A model generated the notes under the pieces. It was given only the letters and a program-made list of their open reading frames with translations, was not told the DNA's origin and made no database searches. The position numbers were made by a program, and so were the translations under genes. Positions 1 through 7,580 of a stretch of DNA of 64,000 nt are shown one piece after another (the stretch's first letter is position 1; every line of letters starts with the position of its first letter). The stretch is from Rhizobium leguminosarum (GTDB lineage Bacteria > Pseudomonadota > Alphaproteobacteria > Rhizobiales > Rhizobiaceae): assembly GCF_004123835.1 (NCBI RefSeq), contig NZ_MZMU01000015.1, forward strand, positions 62,001 to 126,000. Reading direction: 5' to 3'.

Positions 1-812
1 ATCTGCATGGCGGGCAGGCCGGTCCGTTCCAGGAGATCGTTGATATCAAGCGCGGCGGCGGCCGCAAAAGCATCGCCGAAACCTTCGGTATGGGCGCCGA
101 TATAATTCTGGTCGATTGCCGGACTGGTCGCGAGATGGGCAAGCAGTCCCATGAACAGCGCAACGTCGCCGTCCGGACGGATGGCGAGATGCAGGTCGGC
201 GATGTCGCATGTCATCGTGCGGCGCGGATCGATGACGACGATCCGCATGTTTGGCCGCGCCGTCTTTGCAGCGGCAAGCCGCTGGTAGATGACGGGATGA
301 CACCAGGCAAGGTTGGAGCCGGTCAGGACCACCAGATCCGCAAGCTCGATATCCTCATAGGTCCCGGGCACCGTATCGGCGCCGAAGGCGCGGCGATGCC
401 CCGCCACGGAAGAGGACATGCAAAGCCTTGAATTGGTGTCGATATTGCCGGAGCCGATGAAGCCCTTCATCAGCTTGTTGGCGACATAGTAATCCTCGGT
501 CAGCAACTGGCCCGAGACGTAGAAGGCAACGGCGTCAGGCCCGTGTTCGGCGATCGTTTCAGAAAAACGGCGGGCGACCAGATCAAGCGCCTCGTCCCAG
601 CCGCTCCGTTTGCCTTCGATCTCGGGATGGAGAAGCCGGCCATCGAGATCGATGGTTTCGGCAAGGGCTAAACCCTTCGAGCAGAGCCGGCCGAAATTCG
701 ACGGATGCTCGGGATCTCCTTTGACGCTGACTGCGCCGGCCTCGTCGACCGTGGCGATTACGCCGCAGCCGACACCGCAATAGGGACAGGTGGTCTTGAC
801 CTCCGCCGCCAT
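1..812 (-). CDS. nasC: Assimilatory nitrate reductase catalytic subunit (N-terminal part)
   Basis: Molybdopterin (bis-MGD) nitrate reductase of the cytoplasmic NasA/NarB/NasC type, reducing nitrate to nitrite. Only the first ~270 residues are present; the gene runs off the left edge. Cys9, Cys12, Cys16 and Cys44 (CPYCGVGC, then RLCSKG) form the N-terminal [4Fe-4S] site of the family, followed by typical molybdopterin-oxidoreductase segments (YVSGQLLTEDYY, NSRLCMSS, VVIDPR). There is no Tat signal, as expected for an assimilatory enzyme. The ATG at 812 directly abuts the nirD stop codon (813-815), so translation is probably coupled. It is the last visible gene of the nas operon. The symbol follows the Paracoccus nasTSABGC naming; nasA and narB are used elsewhere. 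Confidence 0.93.
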   Translation of the reverse strand, partial: MAAEVKTTCPYCGVGCGVIATVDEAGAVSVKGDPEHPSNFGRLCSKGLALAETIDLDGRLLHPEIEGKRSGWDEALDLVARRFSETIAEHGPDAVAFYVSGQLLTEDYYVANKLMKGFIGSGNIDTNSRLCMSSSVAGHRRAFGADTVPGTYEDIELADLVVLTGSNLAWCHPVIYQRLAAAKTARPNMRIVVIDPRRTMTCDIADLHLAIRPDGDVALFMGLLAHLATSPAIDQNYIGAHTEGFGDAFAAAAALDINDLLERTGLPAMQ

Positions 813-1142
813 CTATTCCGCCGCCATCATCAGGCTTTCCAGAGCGATGAACAGCCTGCCGTCTTCGTTCAGCACCTGGATCGTCCGAACCTCGCCTTCA
901 TCGGCGCCGAGCGCCTTGCCTGTTTCCAGCGAGATCACCCAGTTGTGCAGCGGGCAGGTGACTGACTTGGCGTGGACGATGCCTTGGGAGAGCGGGCCGC
1001 CCTTGTGCGGGCAGTGATCCTCGATGGCGAAGACCTCGTTTTCGGCCGTGCGGAAGACGGCGATCTTGCCTTGCGGCGTCTTCACGCAGCGCGCCCCGCG
1101 CAGCGGGATGTCGGAGATGTCACCGATTGCGATCCAGTTCAT
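813..1142 (-). CDS. nirD: Nitrite reductase small subunit, Rieske-type
   Basis: Small subunit (109 aa) of NAD(P)H-dependent assimilatory nitrite reductase, partner of NirB. The fold is Rieske-like, and here the Cys/His ligand set is intact: C44-P-H46 and C63-P-L-H66. E. coli NirD lacks these ligands, so this version may carry a [2Fe-2S] cluster. The start is chosen at 1142 (MNWIAIG) because the AAGGAG motif lies 6 nt upstream; the in-frame ATG at 1148 would sit directly against it. Only 10 bp separate it from the nirB stop, and its own stop touches the nitrate reductase start. Confidence 0.93.
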   Translation of the reverse strand: MNWIAIGDISDIPLRGARCVKTPQGKIAVFRTAENEVFAIEDHCPHKGGPLSQGIVHAKSVTCPLHNWVISLETGKALGADEGEVRTIQVLNEDGRLFIALESLMMAAE

Positions 1143-1152
1143 GTCCATCTCC

Positions 1153-3603
1153 TTATTCTGCAGCCTGCGGATAGCCGATCGTCGCCATCGGCTTGAACTC
1201 ATGCTTGTCCTTGCCGGAGACACGCTCCGACCAGGGGTCGACCTGGGCAAATTTCTGGGAGAAGACGAAGCGGTCGTAATAGGCTTTGCGCTTTTCGGCA
1301 TCGCCCATGATCTGGCGGCGGATTTCCTCCAGGCCGATGCGCTTGGCCCATTTGTAGATGCGCTCGAGGTAGCGGGCCTGCTCGCGGTACATCTGCGTCA
1401 GGGCCACGATATACTCCAGCGCCTCATCCTCGGTCCGGACAAGACCAAGGACCTCCGTGCCCTTGATGTCGAGACCGGCCGCACCGGCGAAATGGATCTC
1501 GAAACCGGAATCCACGCAGATCACGCCGATGTCCTTGCAGGTTGCTTCCGCGCAGTTGCGCGGGCAGCCGGAGACGGCCATCTTCAATTTGGCTGGCGTC
1601 CAGGAGCCCCACATGAACCTTTCGATCCGGATGCCGAGACCGGTGGAATCCTGGGTGCCGAAGCGACACCAGTCCGAGCCGACACAGGTCTTCACGGTGC
1701 GCAGACCCTTGGCATAAGCCTGGCCGGAGACGAAGCCGGCCTTGCCGAGATCGGCCCAGACGGCGGGCAGGTCTTCCTTCTCGATGCCGAGCAGGTCGAT
1801 ACGCTGGCCGCCGGTGACCTTCACCATCGGGATCTCGAACTTGTCGACGACATCGGCGATGGCGCGCAGCTCGTTCGAATTGGTGACGCCGCCCCACATC
1901 CGCGGAACGACGGAATAGGTACCGTCCTTCTGGATGTTGGCATGCACGCGTTCATTGATGAACCGCGACTGGTAGTCGTCGGCATATTCGTCCGGCCAGT
2001 CGCAGACCAGGTAATAGTTGAGTGCCGGCCGACATTTGGCGCAGCCGCAGGAGGTCTTCCATTCGAGCTCCTGCATGACGGCAGGGATGCTTTTCAACCC
2101 CTTGGCCTTGATCAGCCGGCGAACGTCGTCATGGCCGAGTTCGGTGCAGGTGCACATCGGCTGTACCGCAGTCGGATTGTAGCTGTCGCCGAGCGTCAGC
2201 GCCATGAGTTGTTCGACGAGGCCGGTGCAGGAACCGCACGAGGCGGATGCCTTCGTGTGGGCGCGTACGTCGTCGAGCGACGTCAGCCCCTTGCCTGAAA
2301 TCGTCGAAGTGATCTTGCCCTTGCATACGCCGTTGCAGCCACAAATCTCCGCGTCATCCGGCAAGGCTGCAACGGCCGCCATAGGGTCCAGCGGCGACCC
2401 TCCCTGATAGGCTTGTCCGAAGATCAGCGTCTCGCGCATCTCCGAAATATCGGTTGCCTTCTTCTTCAGGTCATTGAACCAGGCGCCATCGGCAGTTTCG
2501 CCGTAAAGTACGGTGCCGATGATCTTATTGTCCTTCAGCACTAGGCGCTTGTAGACGCCGGCGCTGGCATCGCGCAGCACGATCTCCTCGCGGTCGTCGC
2601 CATCGGCGAAGTCGCCGAGTGAATAAAGCTCGATGCCGGTGACCTTGAGCTTGGTCGGCGTATCCGCATGAACGAAGGCCGGCGAGCGATCGCCGGAGAG
2701 ATGCGAGGCGGCGATACGGGCCATTTCATAGAGCGGCGCAACGAGGCCATAGACCATGCCGCCCACCTCGGCGCATTCGCCGAGCGCGAGAATATTGCCG
2801 TCCGAGGTCTGCATGCCGGCATCGACGACGATGCCGCGATTGACCGCAAGGCCGGCGTCCTTCGCCAGGCCGACACTGGGGCGAATACCGACGGCCATGA
2901 CGACCAGCGTTGCCGGGATGATGCGGCCGTCGTCAAGCTCGATGCCCTCGACCTTGCCGTTGCCGACGATCGCCTTGGTATTGGCCTTGCAGATGACCTT
3001 GATGCCGCGTTCCTCGACCGCCTTCTGCAGAAGATATCCGGCGGCCGGGTCGAGCTGGCGCTCCATCAGCGTCGGCATGACGTGCAGGACGGTGACGTCC
3101 ATGCCGCGCTGGGCAAGGCCGGCCGCTGCTTCCAGGCCAAGCAGGCCGCCGCCGATGACGACAGCCTTTTCGCGCGACTGGGCGGCAAGCAACATCGCCT
3201 GCACGTCGTCGAGATCCCGATAGGTGATGACACCGGGCAGATCCTTGCCGGGAACAGGGATGATGAAAGGCACGGAACCGGTTGCGATCACCAGCTTGTC
3301 GTAGCTTTCGGTGACGCCGTGGTCGGAGGTGACGGTCTTGGCGGCACGATCGATGTTGACGATCTTGTGGCCCTTGTAAAGCATGATCCCGTGCTTGATA
3401 TACCAGCCGTCACCGTGAATGATGATCTGCTCGTAGTCCTTTTCTCCGGAGAGAACCGGCGACAGCATGATGCGGTCGTAATTGACGCGCGGCTCGGCAT
3501 TGAAGATCGTAACTTCATAGCGTCCCGGCGCCTGCTCGAAGAGGTGCTCCAGCATGCGCCCGGGCGCCATGCCATTGCCGATGATGACGAGTTTTTCGGT
3601 CAT
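1153..3603 (-). CDS. nirB: Assimilatory nitrite reductase [NAD(P)H] large subunit
   Basis: An 816-aa protein catalysing six-electron reduction of nitrite to ammonium in the cytoplasm. Domain order: FAD/NAD(P)-binding pyridine nucleotide oxidoreductase (about 1-300, with GNGMA at 9-13 and GGGLLG at 151-156); BFD-like [2Fe-2S] domain with Cys421, Cys423, Cys456 and Cys459; a second Cys-rich BFD-like stretch (CTC at 484-486, CGCAKC at 519-524); ferredoxin half-domain; and the siroheme/[4Fe-4S] domain with Cys640, Cys646, Cys680 and Cys684 (SGCPRNC). All expected ligands are present. It lies between the nitrate transporter (17 bp upstream) and nirD. Confidence 0.97.
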   Translation of the reverse strand: MTEKLVIIGNGMAPGRMLEHLFEQAPGRYEVTIFNAEPRVNYDRIMLSPVLSGEKDYEQIIIHGDGWYIKHGIMLYKGHKIVNIDRAAKTVTSDHGVTESYDKLVIATGSVPFIIPVPGKDLPGVITYRDLDDVQAMLLAAQSREKAVVIGGGLLGLEAAAGLAQRGMDVTVLHVMPTLMERQLDPAAGYLLQKAVEERGIKVICKANTKAIVGNGKVEGIELDDGRIIPATLVVMAVGIRPSVGLAKDAGLAVNRGIVVDAGMQTSDGNILALGECAEVGGMVYGLVAPLYEMARIAASHLSGDRSPAFVHADTPTKLKVTGIELYSLGDFADGDDREEIVLRDASAGVYKRLVLKDNKIIGTVLYGETADGAWFNDLKKKATDISEMRETLIFGQAYQGGSPLDPMAAVAALPDDAEICGCNGVCKGKITSTISGKGLTSLDDVRAHTKASASCGSCTGLVEQLMALTLGDSYNPTAVQPMCTCTELGHDDVRRLIKAKGLKSIPAVMQELEWKTSCGCAKCRPALNYYLVCDWPDEYADDYQSRFINERVHANIQKDGTYSVVPRMWGGVTNSNELRAIADVVDKFEIPMVKVTGGQRIDLLGIEKEDLPAVWADLGKAGFVSGQAYAKGLRTVKTCVGSDWCRFGTQDSTGLGIRIERFMWGSWTPAKLKMAVSGCPRNCAEATCKDIGVICVDSGFEIHFAGAAGLDIKGTEVLGLVRTEDEALEYIVALTQMYREQARYLERIYKWAKRIGLEEIRRQIMGDAEKRKAYYDRFVFSQKFAQVDPWSERVSGKDKHEFKPMATIGYPQAAE

Positions 3604-3620
3604 ATTTCCAGGTCCTTAGA

Positions 3621-4862
3621 TCAGGTTGCAGCCACGGGCGCCGAATGCCCTTGGCGCGACAGTTGCTTTACGGACAGGTGCATCCAGATGAGAGAGATCA
3701 CGACGATCGCGAAGAGCAGCAGGAAACAGCTGGACCAAAGGCCGGTCATGTCCTTGAGGAGGCCAAAGGCAATCGGAAGGATGAAGCCGCCAAGGCCGCC
3801 CATCATCCCGACGACACCGCCGACTGCGCCAACGTTTTCGGGGTAGTAGGCCGGAATGTGCTTGTAGACGGCGGCCTTGCCGAGGCTCATGAAGAAGCCG
3901 AGCACGAAGATGACGACGATGAAGATGACAGGGGTGATGGCAGTCGCCGGCAATGACAGGATGAGGGTGGCCACGGCCGACACGGCAAACATCGCGTACA
4001 TGACGCTGCGTGCGCCCTTCTTGTCCGACAGCACGCCGCCGAAGGCGCGGAAGATGCTGCCGGGAATGGAATAGGCGGCCGCGATCATGCCGGCAGTTTC
4101 TAGGTTGAAGCCGTAGACGCCGACGAGGTAGCGCGGCAGCCACAGCGACAGGGCGACGAAGCCGCCGAAGGCGAAGAAATAGTAGAGCGAGAAGCGCCAG
4201 ACCTGAACGTTCTGCAGCGGCGCGAATTCCTGCGCGAAACTCTTGGAAGCAGCGCGGCGTTCGCGGCGCAGACGAAAGGCCGGATCATCGGTCGTGGTGA
4301 ACCAGAAGACGATTGCCATCAGCGCCAGACCGACGGCCCAGATCTCCGCAACCGCCTGCCAGCCCCATGCGATCAGCACGAAGGGGGCTGCGAATTTGGT
4401 CACGGCCGCGCCGACATTGCCGGCACCGAAGATGCCGAGCGCGGTTCCCTGCTTCTCCGCCGGGAAGAAAGGCGAGACATAGGCGACACCGACTGCGAAG
4501 GAGCCGCCGGCAAGGCCGACGCCGAGGCCGGCGATCAACATCTGCGTATAGGTCTGGGCGTAAGAGAGCAGAAAGGTCGCCAATGCGGCGGCCAGCATGG
4601 TGAGCGTGTAAACGAGACGGCCGCCGTAACGGCCCGTCCAGATGCCAAGAACGATGCGCACCAGCGAACCGGTGAGCACGGGGGTGCCGATCAGCAATCC
4701 GAACTCGGCCTCGTTCAGGCCGAGATCCTGCTTGATGCGAATGCCGATGATCGCGAAAATCGTCCAGACGGCAAAACAGAGGGTGAAGGCTACAGTGGAG
4801 ATCCATAATGCCTTGGCTGGTTCGCCGGGGGACATGGGCTGTGATTTCTCGATGACAGACAT
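3621..4862 (-). CDS. narK: Nitrate/nitrite transporter, MFS NNP family
   Basis: A 413-aa, 12-helix major facilitator of the nitrate-nitrite porter family, importing nitrate across the inner membrane. The NNP signature appears as FGAGNVGAAV near residues 145-153, and the TM2 arginine expected to contact nitrate is in SLVRIVLG (~69). The start at 4862 (MSVIEKSQ) is preferred over an in-frame ATG 21 nt upstream because GGAG lies just before it. It is the first gene after the ANTAR leader and terminator, so its expression and that of nirB, nirD and nitrate reductase should depend on antitermination. Equivalent to nasA of Paracoccus. Confidence 0.93.
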   Translation of the reverse strand: MSVIEKSQPMSPGEPAKALWISTVAFTLCFAVWTIFAIIGIRIKQDLGLNEAEFGLLIGTPVLTGSLVRIVLGIWTGRYGGRLVYTLTMLAAALATFLLSYAQTYTQMLIAGLGVGLAGGSFAVGVAYVSPFFPAEKQGTALGIFGAGNVGAAVTKFAAPFVLIAWGWQAVAEIWAVGLALMAIVFWFTTTDDPAFRLRRERRAASKSFAQEFAPLQNVQVWRFSLYYFFAFGGFVALSLWLPRYLVGVYGFNLETAGMIAAAYSIPGSIFRAFGGVLSDKKGARSVMYAMFAVSAVATLILSLPATAITPVIFIVVIFVLGFFMSLGKAAVYKHIPAYYPENVGAVGGVVGMMGGLGGFILPIAFGLLKDMTGLWSSCFLLLFAIVVISLIWMHLSVKQLSRQGHSAPVAAT

Positions 4863-4910
4863 AACTTCTCCGAGGCCCGACAAGGTCGTGCCGATCCATC
4901 GCTGAGGGTT

Positions 4911-4977
4911 AAAACAAAAAGCCGCTGCTCAGGACGCGCATACACAAGGTGCGCGAAATATCCTGATCAGCGGCTTT
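4911..4977 (-). terminator. Attenuator terminator in the nas leader
   Basis: Read on the minus strand, GCCGCTGATCAGGA (4974-4961) pairs with TCCTGAGCAGCGGC (4934-4921) with a single mismatch. An inner CGCGCA/TGCGCG stem closes the loop. The 3' arm is followed at once by TTTTTGTTTT (4920-4911). This is a textbook intrinsic terminator placed in the 5' leader, 48 nt before the transporter start codon, so it acts as an attenuator rather than as a gene-end terminator. Its 5' arm begins inside hairpin P2 of the ANTAR element, so the two folds exclude each other. Confidence 0.9.
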
Positions 4978-5003
4978 GCTGGTGGCGCCCGCCGTTGGAC
5001 GCC
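4968..5003 (-). promoter_or_regulatory. ANTAR (NasT) target RNA: dual hexaloop hairpins P1 and P2
   Basis: On the minus strand two hairpins with six-base loops lie 2 nt apart. P1 (5003-4984) is GGCGTCC / AACGGC / GGGCGCC, a 7-bp stem with one G-U pair. P2 (4981-4968) is CAGC / AAAGCC / GCTG. Both loops have A at position 1 and G at position 4, the bases known to define ANTAR-protein targets. P2 shares its loop and 3' strand with the 5' arm of the terminator at 4911-4977. NasT bound to P1-P2 would therefore block the terminator. The cognate ANTAR protein NasT is encoded 1.7 kb upstream. Confidence 0.88.
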
Positions 5004-5170
5004 GAATTCTTGGGCCTTCTAGCCCATTTGCCTGGAGGCGATCCGTTGGCCGGATTGCTCAAGCTAAAACCTACCTCTTCAATCCGAAGAGCAATCTCTG
5101 TGTCTGCCGTGAGCGTCTATCGCTGGCTCACTCTGCGCTGATCGCCATTGATCGGTGCTTTTAAAGATCA

Positions 5171-5187
5171 TGCAAGCTGCGTGCCAG
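5171..5187 (-). promoter_or_regulatory. Sigma-54 (RpoN) promoter of the nas operon
   Basis: The minus strand reads CTGGCACG-CAGC-TTGCA, matching the RpoN consensus YTGGCACG-N4-TTGCW at every defined base, with the conserved GG and GC dinucleotides at the right spacing. Transcription would begin near 5160, giving a leader of roughly 300 nt that contains the ANTAR element and attenuator. Enhancer (NtrC) sites are expected upstream in 5190-5344; only weak GCAC/GTGC-like half sites are visible there. NtrC control is inferred from the promoter class and the function of the genes. Confidence 0.85.
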
Positions 5188-5344
5188 TTTGGCGATATAC
5201 GTTCAAGTCACTGAATACAAATAATATTTTCCGAAATGCGCCGCCTGCTTGTTTTTCGGGCCGGCACCCGCTCATGCAAATATTTTGTGCGCTTGTCGTG
5301 AGGCGGGCAGATGCTTGCTGGCGTTTTGTGCAGGCCGGCATCGG

Positions 5345-6619
5345 TTAGACCTCGTCGTCGCAAACAAAGGCGAGGGCGCTTTTGACGGCAAAACCTGCGA
5401 CATAATCCGGCAGCCTCGCCGGGTCGAAGACGTGGCCGTCCATGAAACGGTCGCCCTCGTCACCGCCCTCGATGCGGATATCGGCATCTTCAGGTGCGTT
5501 GTCGTCACCGAGAGCCGTGCGATAGAGATCCGGCCGGTAAGCGGATGCTGCGGCCCTTGCCATGTTGAGGCTAATCTCGGCCTGTCCCCAGCGGATCATC
5601 TGGCTGTAGATCCACAGCGCATGGCTTGGCCGGGGATAATTGGCGAAGCCGGAATGGAACATGAAATAATCGGCGATGATGCGGCGGTTACCCTTTGCAT
5701 CGAGGCTGAATTCGCCGGCGAGCACACGGCGAATGATTTCGACGGGGGCAGCGATATAGCGCGGGTCGGCGAGAGCTTCCGCCAGCGTGTCGTGATTTTC
5801 CGGCCGATCGCACCACTGGGCTGCCGCGTCGAGGGCCACGATCAGCCTGGAAACGGTTTCCGGATGGCTTTCCGCCCAGTCCGGCCGCATGCCGATCACC
5901 TTTTCCGGTGCCGACGGCCAGATATCCTGTTTGGCGGCAACGATGCGGCCGACGCCGCGCTCCGAAGCGACCATGTTCCACGGCGCACCGACGCAGAAAC
6001 CGTCGATCGCACCGGCTGCCAGCGCATCCGAAGTCATGGGCGGCGGCACGACCACGAGCTTGACATCCCTGTCGGGATCGATGCCGCCGGCTGCCAGCCA
6101 GTAGCGGAATTCGTAATTGTGGGAGGAGAAGGGGTAGGTGACCCCGAAAGTCGGCAGCGGCTCGCCGCGGGTCTTCATTGCCGCCAATGTTTTTGCCAGG
6201 GCGCCGGCATTGTCGAGCGCGCTTGCCGTTTCCGGCAATCCCGCGTCATTCCGCATCCTGTCGAAGAGCCGCGTCGACAGCGTGATCGCGTTGCCGCCGC
6301 GCCCCAGCGAAAATGGGGTGATCGTCGGTGAGGGATTGGAGCCGAGACCGAGCATGGAGGCGACGGGCATCGGCGACAGCATGTGGGCAATGTCGAACTG
6401 GCGGAATGCCAGGCGATCGCGCACATTCGCCCAGGAGACGTCCTTGACGAGATCGAGCGCCAGGCCTTCCTTCCGCGCGAAGCCGAATTCCGCCGCCGCA
6501 ATCAGTACCGATGCATCGACCAGCGGAATGAAACCGGCCCGCAGCACTTTCGGTCCTTCGTTGTTCACCCGCACGGGTGAGGGCAGCTCGCCGCCGAAAT
6601 TGGAGGTCGTTGTCATCAT
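5345..6619 (-). CDS. nasS: NasS, nitrate-sensing partner of NasT (CmpA/NrtA-like)
   Basis: A 424-aa protein of the nitrate/bicarbonate-binding CmpA/NrtA family. It has no signal peptide: the N-terminus (MMTTTSNFGGELPSP) is polar and leads straight into the fold (RAGFIPLVDASVLIAAAEFGF). This fits NasS, the cytoplasmic sensor that holds NasT inactive without nitrate and releases it when nitrate binds, rather than a periplasmic transport protein. No NrtB/NrtC permease genes are nearby. The start at 6619 follows GGAG with 5 nt spacing; a GTG at 6625 is a possible alternative. It lies 40 bp after nasT and just upstream of the nas promoter region. Confidence 0.9.
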   Translation of the reverse strand: MMTTTSNFGGELPSPVRVNNEGPKVLRAGFIPLVDASVLIAAAEFGFARKEGLALDLVKDVSWANVRDRLAFRQFDIAHMLSPMPVASMLGLGSNPSPTITPFSLGRGGNAITLSTRLFDRMRNDAGLPETASALDNAGALAKTLAAMKTRGEPLPTFGVTYPFSSHNYEFRYWLAAGGIDPDRDVKLVVVPPPMTSDALAAGAIDGFCVGAPWNMVASERGVGRIVAAKQDIWPSAPEKVIGMRPDWAESHPETVSRLIVALDAAAQWCDRPENHDTLAEALADPRYIAAPVEIIRRVLAGEFSLDAKGNRRIIADYFMFHSGFANYPRPSHALWIYSQMIRWGQAEISLNMARAAASAYRPDLYRTALGDDNAPEDADIRIEGGDEGDRFMDGHVFDPARLPDYVAGFAVKSALAFVCDDEV

Positions 6620-6659
6620 GTCCACTCCGGTTTCCTCCGGAAATTCATCAGGTCGGCCA

Positions 6660-7247
6660 TTACATCAATAGCCCCGCGGCAGTGACGACGCTCTGGGCGA
6701 TTTCCGACATCTTCTTCTTTTCATTCATCGCTGTCTGGCGCAGCAGGGCGAAAGCCTCTTCCTCCGACAGGCCGCGCATCTTCATCAATATGCCCTTGGC
6801 GCGCTCGACCAGCTTGCGTTCCTCCAGCGCGGAGCGGGCATCGGCAAGCTCCCGCCGCAGCCGGTTGAAGGCATTGAAGCGGCTGACCGCCATGTCGAGG
6901 ATCGGTTTGACGCGTTCCTTCTTCAATCCGTCGACGATATAGGCCGAGACGCCGGCATCGACAGCTGCCTCGATCGAGGCCGTGTCGGAGCGATCGACGA
7001 ACATGGCGATCGGGCGGCTGACGGTGCGCGTCAGCTGGAACAGGTGCTCCATCATGTCGCGGTTGGGATTTTCGATATCGATGATGATCACGTCGGGCAT
7101 CAGCGTTTCGATGATTCGCGCAATGCCGTTGACCTCATGCACGACGGTGACGCGCACATGCCCTGCCTCGCGCAGGCCTTCTTCGATGATGGAGGCGCGA
7201 ATGGCATTTTCGTCGATCACCAGAATTGTCAGATCGAGATGCGTCAT
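6660..7247 (-). CDS. nasT: NasT, ANTAR-domain transcription antiterminator
   Basis: Response-regulator-like receiver domain (about 1-120, ILVIDENAIRASIIEEGL) followed by a C-terminal ANTAR RNA-binding domain (LVERAKGILMKMRGLSEEEAFALLRQTAM). It is the positive antiterminator of nitrate assimilation genes, binding dual hexaloop RNA such as that at 4968-5003. The start MTHLDL at 7247 is chosen to begin the receiver domain; ATG at 7259 (MSITMTHL) is also possible and the ribosome sites are weak. The encoded length is 195 aa. Cotranscribed with nasS. Confidence 0.93.
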   Translation of the reverse strand: MTHLDLTILVIDENAIRASIIEEGLREAGHVRVTVVHEVNGIARIIETLMPDVIIIDIENPNRDMMEHLFQLTRTVSRPIAMFVDRSDTASIEAAVDAGVSAYIVDGLKKERVKPILDMAVSRFNAFNRLRRELADARSALEERKLVERAKGILMKMRGLSEEEAFALLRQTAMNEKKKMSEIAQSVVTAAGLLM

Positions 7248-7580
7248 TGTTATACTCATGACGCACTGCAGCAATTTTGGCAAGCGCGCCCGCCTTAAAA
7301 GTGTGCATAAATGCATACGCACAAAAAATAATCAAACTGCCGCTTTTGGCCGCAGTTATAGTCCTGCATACATTCTAATCCGATCAACGGCTGACGTCGA
7401 TCTGTTGTCTTTTCCTGCATGCGGCTGCTTGAGGAAGTCTTTTGTTTCAGCGAAAGGTGCAGTCGCGGTTCGGTCTCAGCAGGGAGTCTCGAAGGCGCGC
7501 AATGACACCTGGTCGATACTCGTCGATCGCGATCTTTTGATTGTCAGGACGCCTGATTCTCATGGCGGAAGGTAAGTTCT
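7248..7580. other. Divergent intergenic region nasT / TRAP operon
   Basis: About 330 bp between two divergently transcribed units, presumably holding the promoters of both. It is richer in A/T around 7300-7370. I see no sigma-54 motif for nasT, no clear operator palindrome and no small ORF with a convincing ribosome site. Confidence 0.5.

Noticed and set aside
1024..2298. 424-codon plus-strand open frame across nirB
   Set aside because: It lies wholly opposite the nirB reading frame, whose cluster and siroheme motifs are intact; the composition is that of antisense reading of GC-rich coding DNA.
5190..5344. NtrC enhancer sites upstream of the sigma-54 promoter
   Set aside because: Only weak half-site matches are visible, so no site is called although NtrC control is likely.
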